A DNA stretch of 64,000 bases, from assembly GCF_010015475.1 (NCBI RefSeq), contig NZ_SSNI01000010.1, positions 1 through 64,000 on the forward strand, in the 5' to 3' direction. Position 1 is the first letter of the stretch, and every line of letters begins with the position of its first letter. This document shows, in pieces, positions 34,549-43,483 of this stretch. The notes beneath the pieces are model-generated. The model was not told where the DNA came from. It ran no database searches and saw only the letters and a program-made list of their open reading frames with translations. The stretch is from Pontibacter pamirensis. Lineage in GTDB: Bacteria > Bacteroidota > Bacteroidia > Cytophagales > Hymenobacteraceae. The translations under genes were made by a program, and so were the position numbers.

Positions 34549-35583
34549 ATGGAAAGTAAACCCAAAGTTACCATTCATCATATTGCGGAGAAGCTCAACA
34601 TTACGGCTTCTACCGTATCGCGTGCGTTAAATGACAACCCCAGAATAAGCGACCTCACTAAGAAAGCAGTTTTAAAAACTGCCAAAGAGCTGAACTACCA
34701 GCCCAACAACATTGCCGCGGCACTGCGCCATGGCAAGAGCCACATCATTGGCATTATAGTGCCTACCGCCGACAGAGCCTTCTTTTCCTCAGTGGTGAGA
34801 GGCATTGAGGACATAGCCAACAATTTAAACTATAAGGTGATTATCTGCCAGTCGTACGACAACTATGAAAAGGAAATACAAACCATTGATGCGCTGCTGA
34901 GTGCACGGGTAGACGGTATCATTGCCTCTATCGGTAAAAACACCGAGAACTTTGATCACTTCAAAAGAGTGCAGGCCGAGAAAATCCCTTTAGTGCTGTT
35001 CGACCGCACAACGGATGCGCTTGAGGTAAGCCAGATCATGATAGATGATTATCTGGGAGCCTATAAAGTGGTGGAACACTTAATTCAGCAGGGGTGCAGA
35101 AGAATTGCCCACTTCACCAGCCCTAAGAAAGTCAGCATTTTTAAAGAGCGCCTGCGGGGGTATACCGATGCCCTCAGCGATCATGGTATTCCCTATGACG
35201 AAGATCTTGTAGTGCAAAGTAATCTACAGCTCGTTGATGGAAGGGAGAGTATGGAAAAGCTACTGAAGCTAAAGGAGAGGCCTGATGGCGTCTTCTCTGC
35301 CAGTGATTACGGTGCCATGGGTGCCATGCAGGTGCTGAAGGAGAACAAATACAAGATTCCACAGGAAGTAGCCCTGGCAGGGTTCAGCAACGACCCTTTT
35401 ACCTCCTTCACCGATCCGGCACTCACAACAGTAGACCAATTCAGCATGACGATGGGCAAAAAGACGGCAGAAATTTTCTTCGAACAACTGAAGTCTGGTG
35501 ACAAAACGGCTGTACCGCAGAAAATCGTGCTCAAGCCAGAGTTAATTATCAGAGAGTCTTCTTTAAAAAAAGGAAGCTTATAA
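34549..35583 (+). CDS. LacI family transcriptional regulator of pectin/uronate genes
   Basis: This repressor is about 344 residues long. The helix-turn-helix and hinge are at the N-terminus (VTIHHIAEKLNITASTVSRALNDN, then LNYQPNNIAAALRHGKS). The periplasmic-binding-like effector domain follows (IIGIIVPTADRAFFSSVVRGIE, DGIIASIG, PLVLFDRTTD, ARATSCG-equivalent EVALAGFSNDPFTSFTDPALTTVDQ). I prefer the start MESKPKVTIHH because homologues begin there. An ATG at 34513, 5 bases after the kduD stop, would add 12 residues. It is embedded in the kdu-uxa operon. The likely inducer is KDG or a related intermediate (inferred). Likely targets are the palindromes at 20246, 32637 and 32843. Confidence 0.92.
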   Translation: MESKPKVTIHHIAEKLNITASTVSRALNDNPRISDLTKKAVLKTAKELNYQPNNIAAALRHGKSHIIGIIVPTADRAFFSSVVRGIEDIANNLNYKVIICQSYDNYEKEIQTIDALLSARVDGIIASIGKNTENFDHFKRVQAEKIPLVLFDRTTDALEVSQIMIDDYLGAYKVVEHLIQQGCRRIAHFTSPKKVSIFKERLRGYTDALSDHGIPYDEDLVVQSNLQLVDGRESMEKLLKLKERPDGVFSASDYGAMGAMQVLKENKYKIPQEVALAGFSNDPFTSFTDPALTTVDQFSMTMGKKTAEIFFEQLKSGDKTAVPQKIVLKPELIIRESSLKKGSL

Positions 35584-35719
35584 AATAAAATTACCCCAGG
35601 CACTGAACACCTGCGGGTAAAAATAAACCGCCGCCTGTCTAAATGGCAGGTATAAAGCGTTCTATAAAAGCAGTGACTTATTAAAGTAAAAAAGAACAAG
35701 CCCGCAGAAACTGAACTAT

Positions 35720-37156
35720 ATGAAGCCTCTCAACAGACAAACAGCCCATATCAAGAACCAGCGGCCGGTAAAGGTGCTACAGTATGGCGAAGGCAACTTT
35801 CTTCGTGGCTATGTAGACTGGATGATTGATGTGCTGAATGAAAAAACGGACTTTAACGGCACCGTGGATGTGGTGCAGCCAAGGGACAGGCACAGGACCA
35901 CCATTAAAGCTCTCAAACAGCAGGATGGGTTGTTCCACGTGCTGCTGAATGGCATACAAGGCGGTAAACCTACCCAGGAGAAGCGGCTTATCACCTGCAT
36001 TGCCAGCGCCCTGAACCCATACGATGATTATGCGGCCTACCTGAAGCGGGGCGAGAACCCGGACCTGAAGTTCATATTCTCCAACACCACTGAGGCAGGC
36101 ATTGCCTACGATGAAAACGACAAAAGCGCCAGCACCATTTCAACCAGCTTCCCGGGCAAACTAACCGCCCTGCTTCACCACCGGTTCCAGCACTTTAAAG
36201 GAGCACCGGACAAAGGCTTGACTGTTATACCCACCGAATTGATTGAGAAAAACGGGGAAGCCTTAAAGCACATTGTGCTGCGGTACGCTCAGGAGTGGCA
36301 ACTTTCAGAAGAGTTTAGCAACTGGGTGAACGACAACAACATCTTCTGCAATACGCTGGTAGACCGCATCGTGCCCGGTTTCCCGCGGGAAACCATCAAA
36401 GAAATACAAAAGGAACTGGGGTATGAGGACCAATTAGTGGTAACGGCAGAACCTTACCACCTCCTGGTGATAGAAGCCCCTGAATCCGTAAAGATGGCAT
36501 TCCCTGCAACTGCAGCTGGTTTGCAGGTAAAATTTGTACCGGACCTCACCCCCTACCGCACCACCAAAGTGCGCATACTGAATGGCGCTCACACCGCTTT
36601 AGTACCTGTTGCTTACCTGCACGGTCTGCGAACAGTGCGCGAAGCGATAGAAGATAAACACACAGGCACCTTTATAAAGGAGGCAATCGCTGAAGAAATC
36701 ATACCCACGCTCGATTTGCCGGAGGAAGAACTGCAGCAGTTTGCCAACGATGTGATAGAGCGCTTCCAGAACCCGTTTATCCGGCACGAACTGCTCTCTA
36801 TTGCGCTAAATGGCGTTTCCAAGTATAAAGTGCGTGTGCTTCCGTCGGTGCTGGAACACCACCGTCGAACCGGGAAGCTTCCCGAAAAGTTGCTACACTC
36901 CCTGGCTGCCCTGATCCTGTTTTACAAGGGCGAGTGGCGGGGAAAAAACATCCTGCTGAACGATGCCCCGGAGGTGCTTAGCTTTTTCAGGAAGGCCTGG
37001 CTGCAGCACGAGGCAGCGGAGGTAGTACAGGCTGTGCTCTCCAACACCAGCCTCTGGGATACAGACTTAACAAAAATAGAAGGCTTATCGGCTTACGTCA
37101 CAGAGCAGGTAAAGCTCCTGCAGAAATCGGGGCATACCGTGTCCACGGATTCATAG
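35720..37156 (+). CDS. uxaB: Tagaturonate reductase (altronate oxidoreductase, UxaB)
   Basis: This 478-residue enzyme of the mannitol dehydrogenase family reduces D-tagaturonate to D-altronate with NADH. Seen: the N-terminal Rossmann start VKVLQYGEGNFLRGYVDWMIDVLNE, the central KVRILNGAHTALVPVAYLHG with the family's Lys and His at the active site, and HELLSIALNGVSKYKVRVLPSVLEHH in the C-terminal helical domain. Fructuronate reductase (UxuB) is a relative, but the length and the GEGNFLRGYVDWM start fit UxaB. A 136-base gap after lacI holds an imperfect hairpin only. uxaC follows after 46 bases. Confidence 0.93.
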   Translation: MKPLNRQTAHIKNQRPVKVLQYGEGNFLRGYVDWMIDVLNEKTDFNGTVDVVQPRDRHRTTIKALKQQDGLFHVLLNGIQGGKPTQEKRLITCIASALNPYDDYAAYLKRGENPDLKFIFSNTTEAGIAYDENDKSASTISTSFPGKLTALLHHRFQHFKGAPDKGLTVIPTELIEKNGEALKHIVLRYAQEWQLSEEFSNWVNDNNIFCNTLVDRIVPGFPRETIKEIQKELGYEDQLVVTAEPYHLLVIEAPESVKMAFPATAAGLQVKFVPDLTPYRTTKVRILNGAHTALVPVAYLHGLRTVREAIEDKHTGTFIKEAIAEEIIPTLDLPEEELQQFANDVIERFQNPFIRHELLSIALNGVSKYKVRVLPSVLEHHRRTGKLPEKLLHSLAALILFYKGEWRGKNILLNDAPEVLSFFRKAWLQHEAAEVVQAVLSNTSLWDTDLTKIEGLSAYVTEQVKLLQKSGHTVSTDS

Positions 37157-37202
37157 ACTCAGGAATAGCACTTATATTGTCATTTACTACATCATAAAGC
37201 AT

Positions 37203-38603
37203 ATGTCTTTCTTAGACGATAATTTTCTACTACAGACAAAAACAGCACAACAACTATATCATGAGCATGCCAAAAACGTGCCCATCATTGATTACCATTG
37301 CCATCTATCACCTGCCGACATTGCCTCCGACAGGAAATTTGACAACCTGACCCAGATCTGGCTTGAAGGCGACCACTATAAATGGCGCGCTATGCGCACC
37401 AACGGTATCCCCGAGCGTTTCTGCACCGGCGATGCCGACGATTATGCCAAGTTTGAGAAGTGGGCAGAGACAGTTCCTTACACGGTGCGCAACCCCTTGT
37501 ACCACTGGACGCACATGGAACTGAAAAGGCCCTTTGGGATAGAGAAAATACTGAAGCCTGAAACGGCACGGGAAATTTACAATACCTGCACCGACCTGTT
37601 GCAGTCAGACGAGTACAGTGTGAGAGGCATCCTGCGCCAGATGAACGTGAAGGTAATCTGCACCACCGACGACCCGATAGATACCTTGGAGCACCATCAG
37701 AAAATAAAGGCCGATGACTTCGGCATCCAGGTGCTACCTACTTTCAGGTGTGATAAAATACTGGCCATTGAGAGCACGGAAGTTTTCCTGCCATACCTCG
37801 AGCAACTGGAAGAAGCATCCGGTGTTTCTATTAGCAGCTTTCAGAATTTACTGGATGCTCTGAAGCAACGGCATGACTTTTTCCATGAGCAAGGCTGCCG
37901 CCTCTCCGATCATGGTTTAAATACCATGTATGCCGAAGACTACACGGAGGAGGAGATAAAGCATATCTTCCGGAAGGCCCTGCAGAAACAGGAACTGACG
38001 GATGCGGAAGCATTGAAGTTTAAGTCGGCGATGCTGGTGCACCTGGCCCTGCTCGACCATTCCAAAAACTGGACACAGCAGTTCCACCTGGGGGCGCTCC
38101 GTAACAACAATACGCGCATGATGCGCGAACTCGGTCCCGACACGGGCTTCGACTCCATCGGTGACTTTGGTGTGGGTGAACCGCTCTCCCGGTTCCTGGA
38201 TAAACTGGATAACTCAGATCAGCTGGCAAAGACCATTCTGTATAACCTGAACCCGAGTCAGAACGAGCTTTTCGCCACCATGATCGGCAATTTCAACGAC
38301 GGCAGCACACCCGGCAAAATCCAGTTCGGGTCGGCCTGGTGGTTCCTCGATCAGAAAGACGGTATGGAGAAGCAGCTGAACGCGCTCTCTAACATGGGTC
38401 TGCTGAGCCGCTTTGTGGGTATGCTCACTGACTCCAGAAGCTTTTTATCCTACCCCAGGCACGAGTACTTCAGAAGGATATTGTGTAACCTGATTGGCAA
38501 CGACGTGGAAAACGGCGAATTGCCAGCCAGCGAGATGGATTGGCTTGGCCAACTAGTAGAAAACATTTCCTACAACAACGCTAAATCATACTTCGGTTTC
38601 TGA
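37203..38603 (+). CDS. uxaC: Glucuronate/galacturonate isomerase (UxaC)
   Basis: This 466-residue metal-dependent isomerase of the amidohydrolase superfamily converts D-galacturonate to D-tagaturonate (and glucuronate to fructuronate). The first-strand metal motif IIDYHCHLSP is near residue 28. CTTDDPIDTLEHH, LPTFRCDKI and the C-terminal GMLTDSRSFLSYPRHEYFRRILCNLIG are family hallmarks. Length is standard. It ends 1 base before the kdgK start (38605), so expression is closely linked. With uxaB it handles the saturated galacturonate released by GH28 hydrolysis. Confidence 0.97.
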   Translation: MSFLDDNFLLQTKTAQQLYHEHAKNVPIIDYHCHLSPADIASDRKFDNLTQIWLEGDHYKWRAMRTNGIPERFCTGDADDYAKFEKWAETVPYTVRNPLYHWTHMELKRPFGIEKILKPETAREIYNTCTDLLQSDEYSVRGILRQMNVKVICTTDDPIDTLEHHQKIKADDFGIQVLPTFRCDKILAIESTEVFLPYLEQLEEASGVSISSFQNLLDALKQRHDFFHEQGCRLSDHGLNTMYAEDYTEEEIKHIFRKALQKQELTDAEALKFKSAMLVHLALLDHSKNWTQQFHLGALRNNNTRMMRELGPDTGFDSIGDFGVGEPLSRFLDKLDNSDQLAKTILYNLNPSQNELFATMIGNFNDGSTPGKIQFGSAWWFLDQKDGMEKQLNALSNMGLLSRFVGMLTDSRSFLSYPRHEYFRRILCNLIGNDVENGELPASEMDWLGQLVENISYNNAKSYFGF

Positions 38604-38604
38604 T

Positions 38605-39618
38605 ATGAATAAAAAGGTCATCACCTTCGGAGAAATTATGCTCAGGCTGTCCACGCCGGATTATGCCCGCATCATTCAATCCACCCACTTCGACGCTACA
38701 TATGGTGGCGGCGAGGCGAATGTGGCCGTATCGCTGGCCCAGTTGGGCATCAGCGCCGGCCATGTTACCCGCTTCCCGGATAATGAGTTGGGCAAGGCTG
38801 CCATCAACCTATTACGAAAGTATGGAGTGGATACGCAGCACATCATCTATGGCGGCGACAGAATCGGCATTTATTTCCTGGAGACAGGTGCCAGTGTGCG
38901 TCCCAGCAAAGTAGTGTATGACCGCAGTTACTCCGCCTTTGCGGGCCTGGAGCCAGATATGATTGACTGGGATGAAGTGTTTGCCGATGCAGGCTGGTTC
39001 CACTGGACGGGTATAACGCCTGCCATTTCTGCCGGTGCCGCAGCCTGCTGCAAAAAAGCCATCGAGGTAGCCAACCAGAAAGGCCTGACCGTTTCTGCCG
39101 ATATCAACTACAGAAAGAACTTGTGGCAGTACGGCAAAACAGCGGCTGATGTCATGCCTGAATTGATTGAGGGCTGCGACATCATTGTTTCGGGTAAGGG
39201 CGATGCAAAAGATATTCTCAACATTAAGCCACAGGAGTCTGGTGGCAATGAACTGGCCTCTGTGTTCACTCAAATCATGCAGCGCTTTTCGAAAGTGAAG
39301 AAGATTGTGAACACCACCCGCGGCTCTGTCAGTGCAACCCATAATACCCTTTCCGGCATGCTGTGGGATGGCTCACAGATGTTGGAGACGCAGACCTACG
39401 ACATCAACCCGATTATCGACAGAATAGGTGGCGGCGATGCCTTTATGGCCGGTTTCATCTATGGCCAGCTGGCTTACCAGGATGACCAGAAGGCGCTGGA
39501 ATTCGGTGTAGCGGCATCAGTGCTGAAGCATACTATCAAGGAAGATGCTAACCTGGCTACTGTGGAGGAGGTAGAGGCGCTTTTGGATGGCGACACTTCC
39601 GGAAGACTCGTACGATAG
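38605..39618 (+). CDS. kdgK: 2-keto-3-deoxygluconate kinase (KdgK), PfkB family
   Basis: The 337-residue ribokinase-like sugar kinase phosphorylates KDG to KDPG. The N-terminal TFGEIMLRLSTPDY and YGGGEANVAVSLAQLG give the sugar-binding region. The C-terminal DRIGGGDAFMAGFIYGQL is PfkB signature 2 with the catalytic Asp in GGGDA. It is the meeting point of the Kdu and Uxa branches, and kdgA follows after 37 bases. A generic PfkB kinase is possible on sequence alone, but the operon makes KdgK the firm call. Confidence 0.95.
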   Translation: MNKKVITFGEIMLRLSTPDYARIIQSTHFDATYGGGEANVAVSLAQLGISAGHVTRFPDNELGKAAINLLRKYGVDTQHIIYGGDRIGIYFLETGASVRPSKVVYDRSYSAFAGLEPDMIDWDEVFADAGWFHWTGITPAISAGAAACCKKAIEVANQKGLTVSADINYRKNLWQYGKTAADVMPELIEGCDIIVSGKGDAKDILNIKPQESGGNELASVFTQIMQRFSKVKKIVNTTRGSVSATHNTLSGMLWDGSQMLETQTYDINPIIDRIGGGDAFMAGFIYGQLAYQDDQKALEFGVAASVLKHTIKEDANLATVEEVEALLDGDTSGRLVR

Positions 39619-39655
39619 CCTTTTTTTGACTTATACTAAAATTGACTAATCAATC

Positions 39656-40330
39656 ATGGCTAAATTTAGCAGAATAGAAGTAGCATTAAAAATGGCAGAA
39701 ACCGGTATGGTGCCGGTGTTTTATCATGCTGATGTAGAAGTTTGCAAGCAGGTGATGGAAGCCTGCTATAGGGCTGGTGTCCGGGTATTTGAGTTCACCA
39801 ACCGCGGCGACTTTGCCCATGAAATTTTTGGAAAACTGGTAAAGCATGCCCGGGATTCATTCCCTGAAATGATGCTGGGAGCCGGCTCTGTGGTAGATGG
39901 CCCTACGGCTGCCTTGTACATCCAGTCCGGTGCCGACTTTGTCGTGTCGCCGGTTCTGAACCCGGATGTGGCCATTGTCTGCAACAGGCGCAAGATCATG
40001 TGGTCTCCCGGATGTGCGACACTGTCAGAAATCTCCAAGGCAGAGGAACTGGGTGCCGAGGTGGTGAAGATATTCCCTGCCCAGCAGGTAGGTGGCCCGG
40101 ACTACGTGGCCGCTATCAAAGGGCCCTGCCCGTGGACGAGCATTATGCCGACAGGCGGCGTGGAGCCGAAGGAAGAGAACCTGAGGGCCTGGTTTGCTGC
40201 GGGTGTGCATTGCGTGGGCATGGGCTCTCAGCTTATCAGCAAAGACCTTATTGCCTCGCAAAATTACGCGAAACTGGAAGAACTGACGCGTGAAGCACTG
40301 GAGACCATCAGAAAAGTAAGAAATAAATAA
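39656..40330 (+). CDS. kdgA: 2-keto-3-deoxy-6-phosphogluconate aldolase (KdgA/Eda)
   Basis: This 224-residue class I aldolase splits KDPG into pyruvate and glyceraldehyde 3-phosphate. The Schiff-base lysine is Lys138 in EVVKIFPAQQ and the acid/base Glu46 lies in VFEFTNR. GAGSVVD, WSPGC and SIMPTGGVE complete the barrel. The segment FEFTNRGDFA differs from the enteric EVTLRTP but is usual in Bacteroidota. Its TAA overlaps the ATG of the TRAP binding-protein gene by one base (TAATG), which couples catabolism to uptake. Confidence 0.95.
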   Translation: MAKFSRIEVALKMAETGMVPVFYHADVEVCKQVMEACYRAGVRVFEFTNRGDFAHEIFGKLVKHARDSFPEMMLGAGSVVDGPTAALYIQSGADFVVSPVLNPDVAIVCNRRKIMWSPGCATLSEISKAEELGAEVVKIFPAQQVGGPDYVAAIKGPCPWTSIMPTGGVEPKEENLRAWFAAGVHCVGMGSQLISKDLIASQNYAKLEELTREALETIRKVRNK

Positions 40331-41376
40331 TGCAGTACCACCAACTTTACCCCCGAAATAACAGACGGCCTTACCGGCAACTGCTCCTGTGTGCAGCAGC
40401 ACTGCTGCTGCTGTTCACGGCACCCTCCTGCAAAGAGATAACCGATAAAAAGGAAATCAAACTCGCACATAGTCTGGAGGTGTCGCACCCGGTGCACATC
40501 GCTATGCTGTATATGGCCGACAAGGTAAAGGAAAAGTCCGGTGGCAAAATGACAATCGGTATTTACCCGAACTCTCAGTTGGGCAGCGAGCGGGAGTCTG
40601 TGGAGTTATTGCAGATTGGCAGCTTGGGCATGACGAAGGTGTCTGCCGCTACCATGGAAAGCTTCTCTCCTAACTTTAAGGTGCTCAGCCTGCCTTATAT
40701 CTTCCAGGACAAAGCGCATTACTACAATGTACTGGATGGCAAGATTGGAGAAGATCTCCTCACAGAGGGAGAGCAGTACTGGCTCCGGGGCCTCACGTAT
40801 TATGACGCCGGAAGCCGCAGCTTTTATGCCAACAAGCCTATCAACACCCCAAGCGACCTGAAGGGCATGAAGATAAGGGTGCAGGCAAGCAATACAGCCA
40901 TCGCAATGATAAATGCATTTGGTGGCGCCGCGACACCTATCTCCACTGGGGAAATATACACAGCCATTCAGCAAGGCGTAGTAGATGGCGCCGAAAACAA
41001 CCACCCTACTTTTTACCTCTCGCGCCACTACGAAGTAGCCAAAAATTACTCTATAAACGAGCATACCATGGTGCCGGACATCCTGCTTATTAGCACAAAA
41101 GTATGGGAAGACTTAACGCCACAGGAACAGCAATGGCTCCAGGAAGCGGCAGACGAGTCGTCAGTGGTACAGCGGCAGTTGTGGCATGAAGCCGAGGAGG
41201 AAGCACTGGCAGAAGTAAAAAAAGCAGGCGTAACGGTTACTTACCCCGATAAAGAACCTTTCGCGAAGATGGTAGAACCATTGTTTGAAAGCTTTCGGAA
41301 TGAACCGGAGGTGCACGCGCTCATACAAAGGATACGTGCTGCCGGAGAGCAAACAGCAGAGCAAGACAACAGATAG
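40330..41376 (+). CDS. TRAP transporter substrate-binding protein (DctP family), lipoprotein
   Basis: This is a 348-residue DctP-type binding protein. After a Sec signal the TAPSC lipobox (Cys35 or nearby) suggests a lipid anchor, whereas classical DctP proteins are soluble in the periplasm. Family features: IKLAHSLEVSHPVHIAMLYMADKVKEKSGGKM, SQLGSERESVELLQIG, LKGMKIRVQASN with the Arg that clamps the substrate carboxylate, and YTAIQQGVVDGAENN. By context the ligand is a uronate such as galacturonate or an unsaturated uronate. It shares one base with the kdgA stop codon. Confidence 0.93.
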   Translation: MQYHQLYPRNNRRPYRQLLLCAAALLLLFTAPSCKEITDKKEIKLAHSLEVSHPVHIAMLYMADKVKEKSGGKMTIGIYPNSQLGSERESVELLQIGSLGMTKVSAATMESFSPNFKVLSLPYIFQDKAHYYNVLDGKIGEDLLTEGEQYWLRGLTYYDAGSRSFYANKPINTPSDLKGMKIRVQASNTAIAMINAFGGAATPISTGEIYTAIQQGVVDGAENNHPTFYLSRHYEVAKNYSINEHTMVPDILLISTKVWEDLTPQEQQWLQEAADESSVVQRQLWHEAEEEALAEVKKAGVTVTYPDKEPFAKMVEPLFESFRNEPEVHALIQRIRAAGEQTAEQDNR

Positions 41377-41396
41377 ACTGACGAAACACAACTGAC

Positions 41397-41891
41397 ATGA
41401 AGTTTAGAGAAAGGCTTGACAGTACCCTGTATTGGATATTGGTTGGATTAATGGCATTTATGGTGCTGAACGTGCTCTGGCAGGTAGGCTCCCGGTTTAT
41501 CCTGAGGTCGCCAAGCTCCTTTACCGATGAACTGGCCCGGTTCCTTCTCATCTGGGTGAGCCTTTTGGGAGCCAGCTATGTAACAGGTAAAAAGATGCAC
41601 CTGGCCATCGACATACTTCCTTCTAAGCTGGAAGGCAAAAAGCAACGCAAGTTGAATGTGCTGATAAATGTACTGGTGGCTGTCTTCTCTTTGTTTGCGA
41701 TGGTATGGGGCGGGATAAAACTGGTGTATATCACGCTTACGTTAAATCAGACATCCGCTGCCCTCAACGTTCCACTGGGCTATGTTTACCTGGTGGTGCC
41801 ACTGAGCGGGCTCATCATCATCTACTACAGCATCATGAACCTCACTGAAAGACCAGAAGACCCGGTAGAACTTGGCAAAGAGATAGCTTAG
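41397..41891 (+). CDS. TRAP transporter small permease subunit (DctQ family)
   Basis: This 164-residue inner-membrane protein has four predicted helices (about 13-30, 48-66, 88-108, 128-148), the usual DctQ plan. The segment SPSSFTDELARFLLIWVSLLGASYVTGKKMHLAIDIL is the conserved DctQ core. It works with DctM and DctP in sodium-driven uptake of uronates. It lies 20 bases after the binding-protein gene and 74 bases before DctM. Confidence 0.92.
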   Translation: MKFRERLDSTLYWILVGLMAFMVLNVLWQVGSRFILRSPSSFTDELARFLLIWVSLLGASYVTGKKMHLAIDILPSKLEGKKQRKLNVLINVLVAVFSLFAMVWGGIKLVYITLTLNQTSAALNVPLGYVYLVVPLSGLIIIYYSIMNLTERPEDPVELGKEIA

Positions 41892-41965
41892 CTTTTTTCT
41901 CCTGCTTCATCAAAATTATTGTTTATACCAACAGCCATCAGGCTCCCCATAACATACAGGCTTAC

Positions 41966-43264
41966 ATGGAAATCTTAGAGATACTTGTACTGGTTATCAG
42001 CTTTGTCATTTTACTTTCCCTTGGGGTGCCCATTGCCTTCTCCATCGGCATCTCTGCTCTGCTGACCATGCTGGTTAGCATTGCGCCAGAGCCTGCCTTC
42101 ACCACACTTGCCCAGCGCATGGCAACAGGCCTGGACAGTTTTGCCCTGCTTGCCATTCCGTTCTTTATACTGGCGGGGCAAATGATGAACCGGGGCGGTA
42201 TAGCCACTCGCCTCATTGACCTGGCCAAAAGCCTGGTGGGCACCTTACCCGGTGGACTTGCTTACGTGAATATTGTAGCCTGTATGCTGTTCGGTGCCAT
42301 TTCTGGTTCTGCTGTGGCTGCAGCCTCCGCCATCGGTGGTATCATGAATCCGCGGATGGTAAAAGAGGGTTATTCGAGGCCTTTTAGTGCCGCTGTGAAC
42401 ATCACCTCTGCCACAACGGGTATGATTATCCCTCCCAGCAACATCCTGATTGTGTATTCTCTGGCCAGCGGGGGTGTTTCCATCGCGGCGCTGTTTGTGG
42501 CCGGGTACATACCAGGACTCATGCTTGGCTTCGCCCTGATGATTGTGGCAGGCTTTATTGCTTATAAAAAGAAATACCCGGTAGGTGACAGAACCTCGCT
42601 GAAGGAAGTTCTCAAAAAATTCCTGGATGCTATTCCGAGTTTACTCCTCCTTATAGTCGTTATCGGTGGCATTATAGCGGGTATCTTCACGGCCACCGAG
42701 GCCTCCGCCGTTGCGGTGCTTTATACCATCATCCTCTCCATGGTGGTTTACCGCCAGGTAAAAATAAGCGACCTGCCCGACATCCTGATACATACCGTGA
42801 TAACTACAGCCATTGTAATGCTGTTGATTGGTACCTCTATGGGAATGTCTTGGGTGATGTCTTATGCTAATATCCCGCAAGCTTTCAGCGATGCCCTGCT
42901 GGGAATCAGCGATAACAAAATCGTGATACTTATTATCATCAACCTGATTCTCCTGTTTGTGGGCATCTTTATGGATATGACGCCTGCCGTTCTGATTTTC
43001 ACACCGATATTTTTACCGGTTGTCACCGCGCTTGGCGTAGATCCGGTTCACTTTGGTATCATCATGGTGGTAAACCTCTGCATCGGCTTGTGCACGCCGC
43101 CTGTTGGCTCTGTTCTGTTTGTGGGCTGTGGCGTAGCCGACATCAGCATCAGCAAAGTAATTAAACCGCTGGTGCCCCTGTTCATGGCAATGGTGGTAGC
43201 CTTGCTGCTGATCACGTATGTGCCGGAACTTAGCCTTTGGCTACCAAGAGTTTTTGGCTTGTAA
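41966..43264 (+). CDS. TRAP transporter large permease subunit (DctM family)
   Basis: The 432-residue, roughly 12-helix DctM protein forms the transport channel. Family segments include LSLGVPIAFSIGISALLTM, FFILAGQMMNRGGIATRLIDLAKSLVG, FGAISGSAVAAASAIGGIMNPRMVKEGY, TTGMIIPPSNILIVYSLASGG and the C-terminal GLCTPPVGSVLFVGCGVA. It is the last gene of the uronate operon. A 60-bp perfect palindrome follows 56 bases after the stop codon and separates it from the converging TetR gene. Confidence 0.95.
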   Translation: MEILEILVLVISFVILLSLGVPIAFSIGISALLTMLVSIAPEPAFTTLAQRMATGLDSFALLAIPFFILAGQMMNRGGIATRLIDLAKSLVGTLPGGLAYVNIVACMLFGAISGSAVAAASAIGGIMNPRMVKEGYSRPFSAAVNITSATTGMIIPPSNILIVYSLASGGVSIAALFVAGYIPGLMLGFALMIVAGFIAYKKKYPVGDRTSLKEVLKKFLDAIPSLLLLIVVIGGIIAGIFTATEASAVAVLYTIILSMVVYRQVKISDLPDILIHTVITTAIVMLLIGTSMGMSWVMSYANIPQAFSDALLGISDNKIVILIIINLILLFVGIFMDMTPAVLIFTPIFLPVVTALGVDPVHFGIIMVVNLCIGLCTPPVGSVLFVGCGVADISISKVIKPLVPLFMAMVVALLLITYVPELSLWLPRVFGL

Positions 43265-43320
43265 CAAGCCCTTTCCCAAACAGGCGTTTCTTTTCATCGG
43301 CCTTTTCTTATCAGAAAATA

Positions 43321-43380
43321 ACATAAATACACAAGAAAGCCTCCTGATGCGCATCAGGAGGCTTTCTTGTGTATTTATGT
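43321..43380. terminator. 60-bp perfect palindrome between dctM and tetR
   Basis: Bases 43321-43350 and 43351-43380 are exact reverse complements over all 30 positions, with no loop in the DNA. It lies between the converging ends of the TRAP operon and the TetR gene and would form a strong stem in RNA from either strand. There is no U-tract, so it may stabilise 3' ends or act as a bidirectional terminator. Confidence 0.7.
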
Positions 43381-43483
43381 AGTATGCCGGCTTTATACCA
43401 ACCGGGGCTTCTTATGAAGGCAGCCTTTTAAAACCTCAGCATGTTATTGCCAAAGTTATGGTTTAGCAGTCCCAAGAAAAATA

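Noticed and set aside
35584-35719. Possible terminator after lacI (ttacccc... gggtaa)
   Set aside because: The stem has mismatches and no U-tract, and the next gene continues the same pathway, so read-through is more likely.
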